A stretch of 8,315 bases of DNA from Pseudomonas sp. GTDB taxonomy: Bacteria; Pseudomonadota; Gammaproteobacteria; Pseudomonadales; Pseudomonadaceae. The stretch spans positions 1 to 8,315 of the forward strand of contig DNMQ01000366.1 of NCBI GenBank assembly GCA_003488145.1, written 5' to 3'. Within the stretch, counting starts at the first letter, position 1; every line of letters begins with the position of its first letter. A model generated the notes under the pieces. The model saw nothing but the letters and a program-made list of their open reading frames with translations. It ran no database searches and had not been told where the DNA came from. The position numbers and the translations under genes are program-made. Shown here one piece after another: positions 7,558 through 8,315 of this stretch.

Positions 7558-8299
7558 CATCGTCCTCATCCACGGCGCCTGGGCCGGTAGCTGGGTCTGG
7601 GACTCGCTCCTCGAAGGCCTGCGCGATGCCGGGCATAGTCCCCACGCGGTCGATCTGCCGGGCAACGGCCACGACGCCGCGCCGCTCGCAGAAGCCTCGC
7701 TGCAGCGCTATGTCGAACACGTCGGCGCATTGATCGAGACGCTGCCTGGTCCGATTCAGCTGGTGGCGCATTCCGGCGGCGGCGTCACTGCCACTGCCGT
7801 GGCCGAGGCTTATGCCGAGCGCATCGCCGGGGTCGCCTATGTCGCCGGCATGATGCTGCCCAGCGGCATGGGCTTCGGCGAACTCTGCGCCGAACTCGCC
7901 CGCGACTTTCCCGAGGTCAGCGGCATCGGGCCCTATCTCGAAGCGGTGCCCGGCGGCAGTCGCGTACCCAGCGATGCCGCCTGTGCGGTGTTCTTTCACG
8001 ATGCACCGGCACAGGCCGCGATCAGTGCCGCGCGCCGCCTGACGGTGCAGCCCGACGGCGGTCGCGACATCGCCGCGCAGTGGAGCGCCGAGCGTTTCGG
8101 ACGTCTGCCGCGCTTGTATCTCGAAGCCGCGCAGGACCGCTCTGTGCTGCCGCGGGTGCAGCAGCGCATGCAGCAGCTGGTGCCCGGCGCCGAGCGAGTG
8201 CGCCTCGATTGCGGCCATGCGCCGCAACTGGCCATGCCCGGCGCGCTGCTCGCCGCGCTGCTGGATTTCTTCGCTCGCCACCCACATCCGGTGCACTGA
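7550..8299 (+). CDS. Alpha/beta hydrolase, esterase-like
   Basis: 249 residues, cytoplasmic, no signal peptide. It begins with strand VLIHGAWAGSWVW (5-17), where HGAW supplies the oxyanion region. The nucleophile elbow is AHSGGG at 73-78 with Ser75, Asp196 (AAQDRSVLP) is the likely acid and His223 (DCGHAPQLA) the base, giving a full triad. The HGAW start and short length resemble the plant methyl-salicylate esterase/hydroxynitrile lyase branch and many bacterial esterases. The first Gly of the usual GxSxG is Ala73, a tolerated change. GGAGG at 7541-7545 precedes the ATG at 7550, which overlaps the oxygenase stop as ATGGCTGA. It probably works on the same pathway as the oxygenase, but no substrate can be named. 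It ends 16 bases before the window edge. Confidence 0.92.
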   Translation: MADIVLIHGAWAGSWVWDSLLEGLRDAGHSPHAVDLPGNGHDAAPLAEASLQRYVEHVGALIETLPGPIQLVAHSGGGVTATAVAEAYAERIAGVAYVAGMMLPSGMGFGELCAELARDFPEVSGIGPYLEAVPGGSRVPSDAACAVFFHDAPAQAAISAARRLTVQPDGGRDIAAQWSAERFGRLPRLYLEAAQDRSVLPRVQQRMQQLVPGAERVRLDCGHAPQLAMPGALLAALLDFFARHPHPVH

Positions 8300-8315
8300 C
8301 CCGTTTATTGCATCG

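Overview
The window is GC-rich DNA, densely coded and with short gaps. It carries eight complete protein genes and perhaps the first codons of a ninth at the left edge. Base composition, strong AGGAG-type ribosome binding sites and the gene families present (KaiC-like ATPase, hybrid histidine kinase, Lrp/LysE pair, isopenicillin-N-synthase-type oxygenase) suggest a gamma-proteobacterial chromosome, most likely Pseudomonas or Stutzerimonas. That placement is inference, since no rRNA or other marker gene is present. No tRNA, CRISPR array, transposase or phage gene was seen.

Layout. Positions 1-59 may be the start of a leftward gene, and 60-493 is a non-coding stretch with several inverted repeats. 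Positions 494-3707 hold a two-gene rightward unit: a double-domain KaiC-family ATPase overlapping by 17 bp a hybrid histidine kinase that begins with a receiver-like domain lacking the phosphorylation residues. Convergent to it (3717-4154, minus) is a small, probably exported protein with four cysteines in its mature part. Divergent from that is a class I SAM-dependent methyltransferase (4335-4955), followed by two hairpins with T-tracts. Next comes a divergent pair, an Lrp/AsnC regulator (5113-5565, minus) and a LysE-family exporter (5666-6274, plus), sharing a 100-bp AT-richer control region. After a 302-bp gap with hairpins and short repeats, a 2-oxoglutarate/Fe(II)-type oxygenase (6577-7557) overlaps by 8 bp an alpha/beta hydrolase (7550-8299).

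How they work together. The KaiC-like protein and the kinase look like one signalling unit: a KaiC ATPase without kaiA or kaiB in view, coupled to a kinase whose N-terminal pseudo-receiver recalls the pseudo-receiver of the cyanobacterial clock kinase CikA, but at the opposite end of the protein. The Lrp-like protein probably controls the exporter beside it in response to an amino acid or related solute. The oxygenase and hydrolase are probably co-translated and may act on the same unidentified small molecule. The KaiC/kinase pair is the most interesting part of the window.
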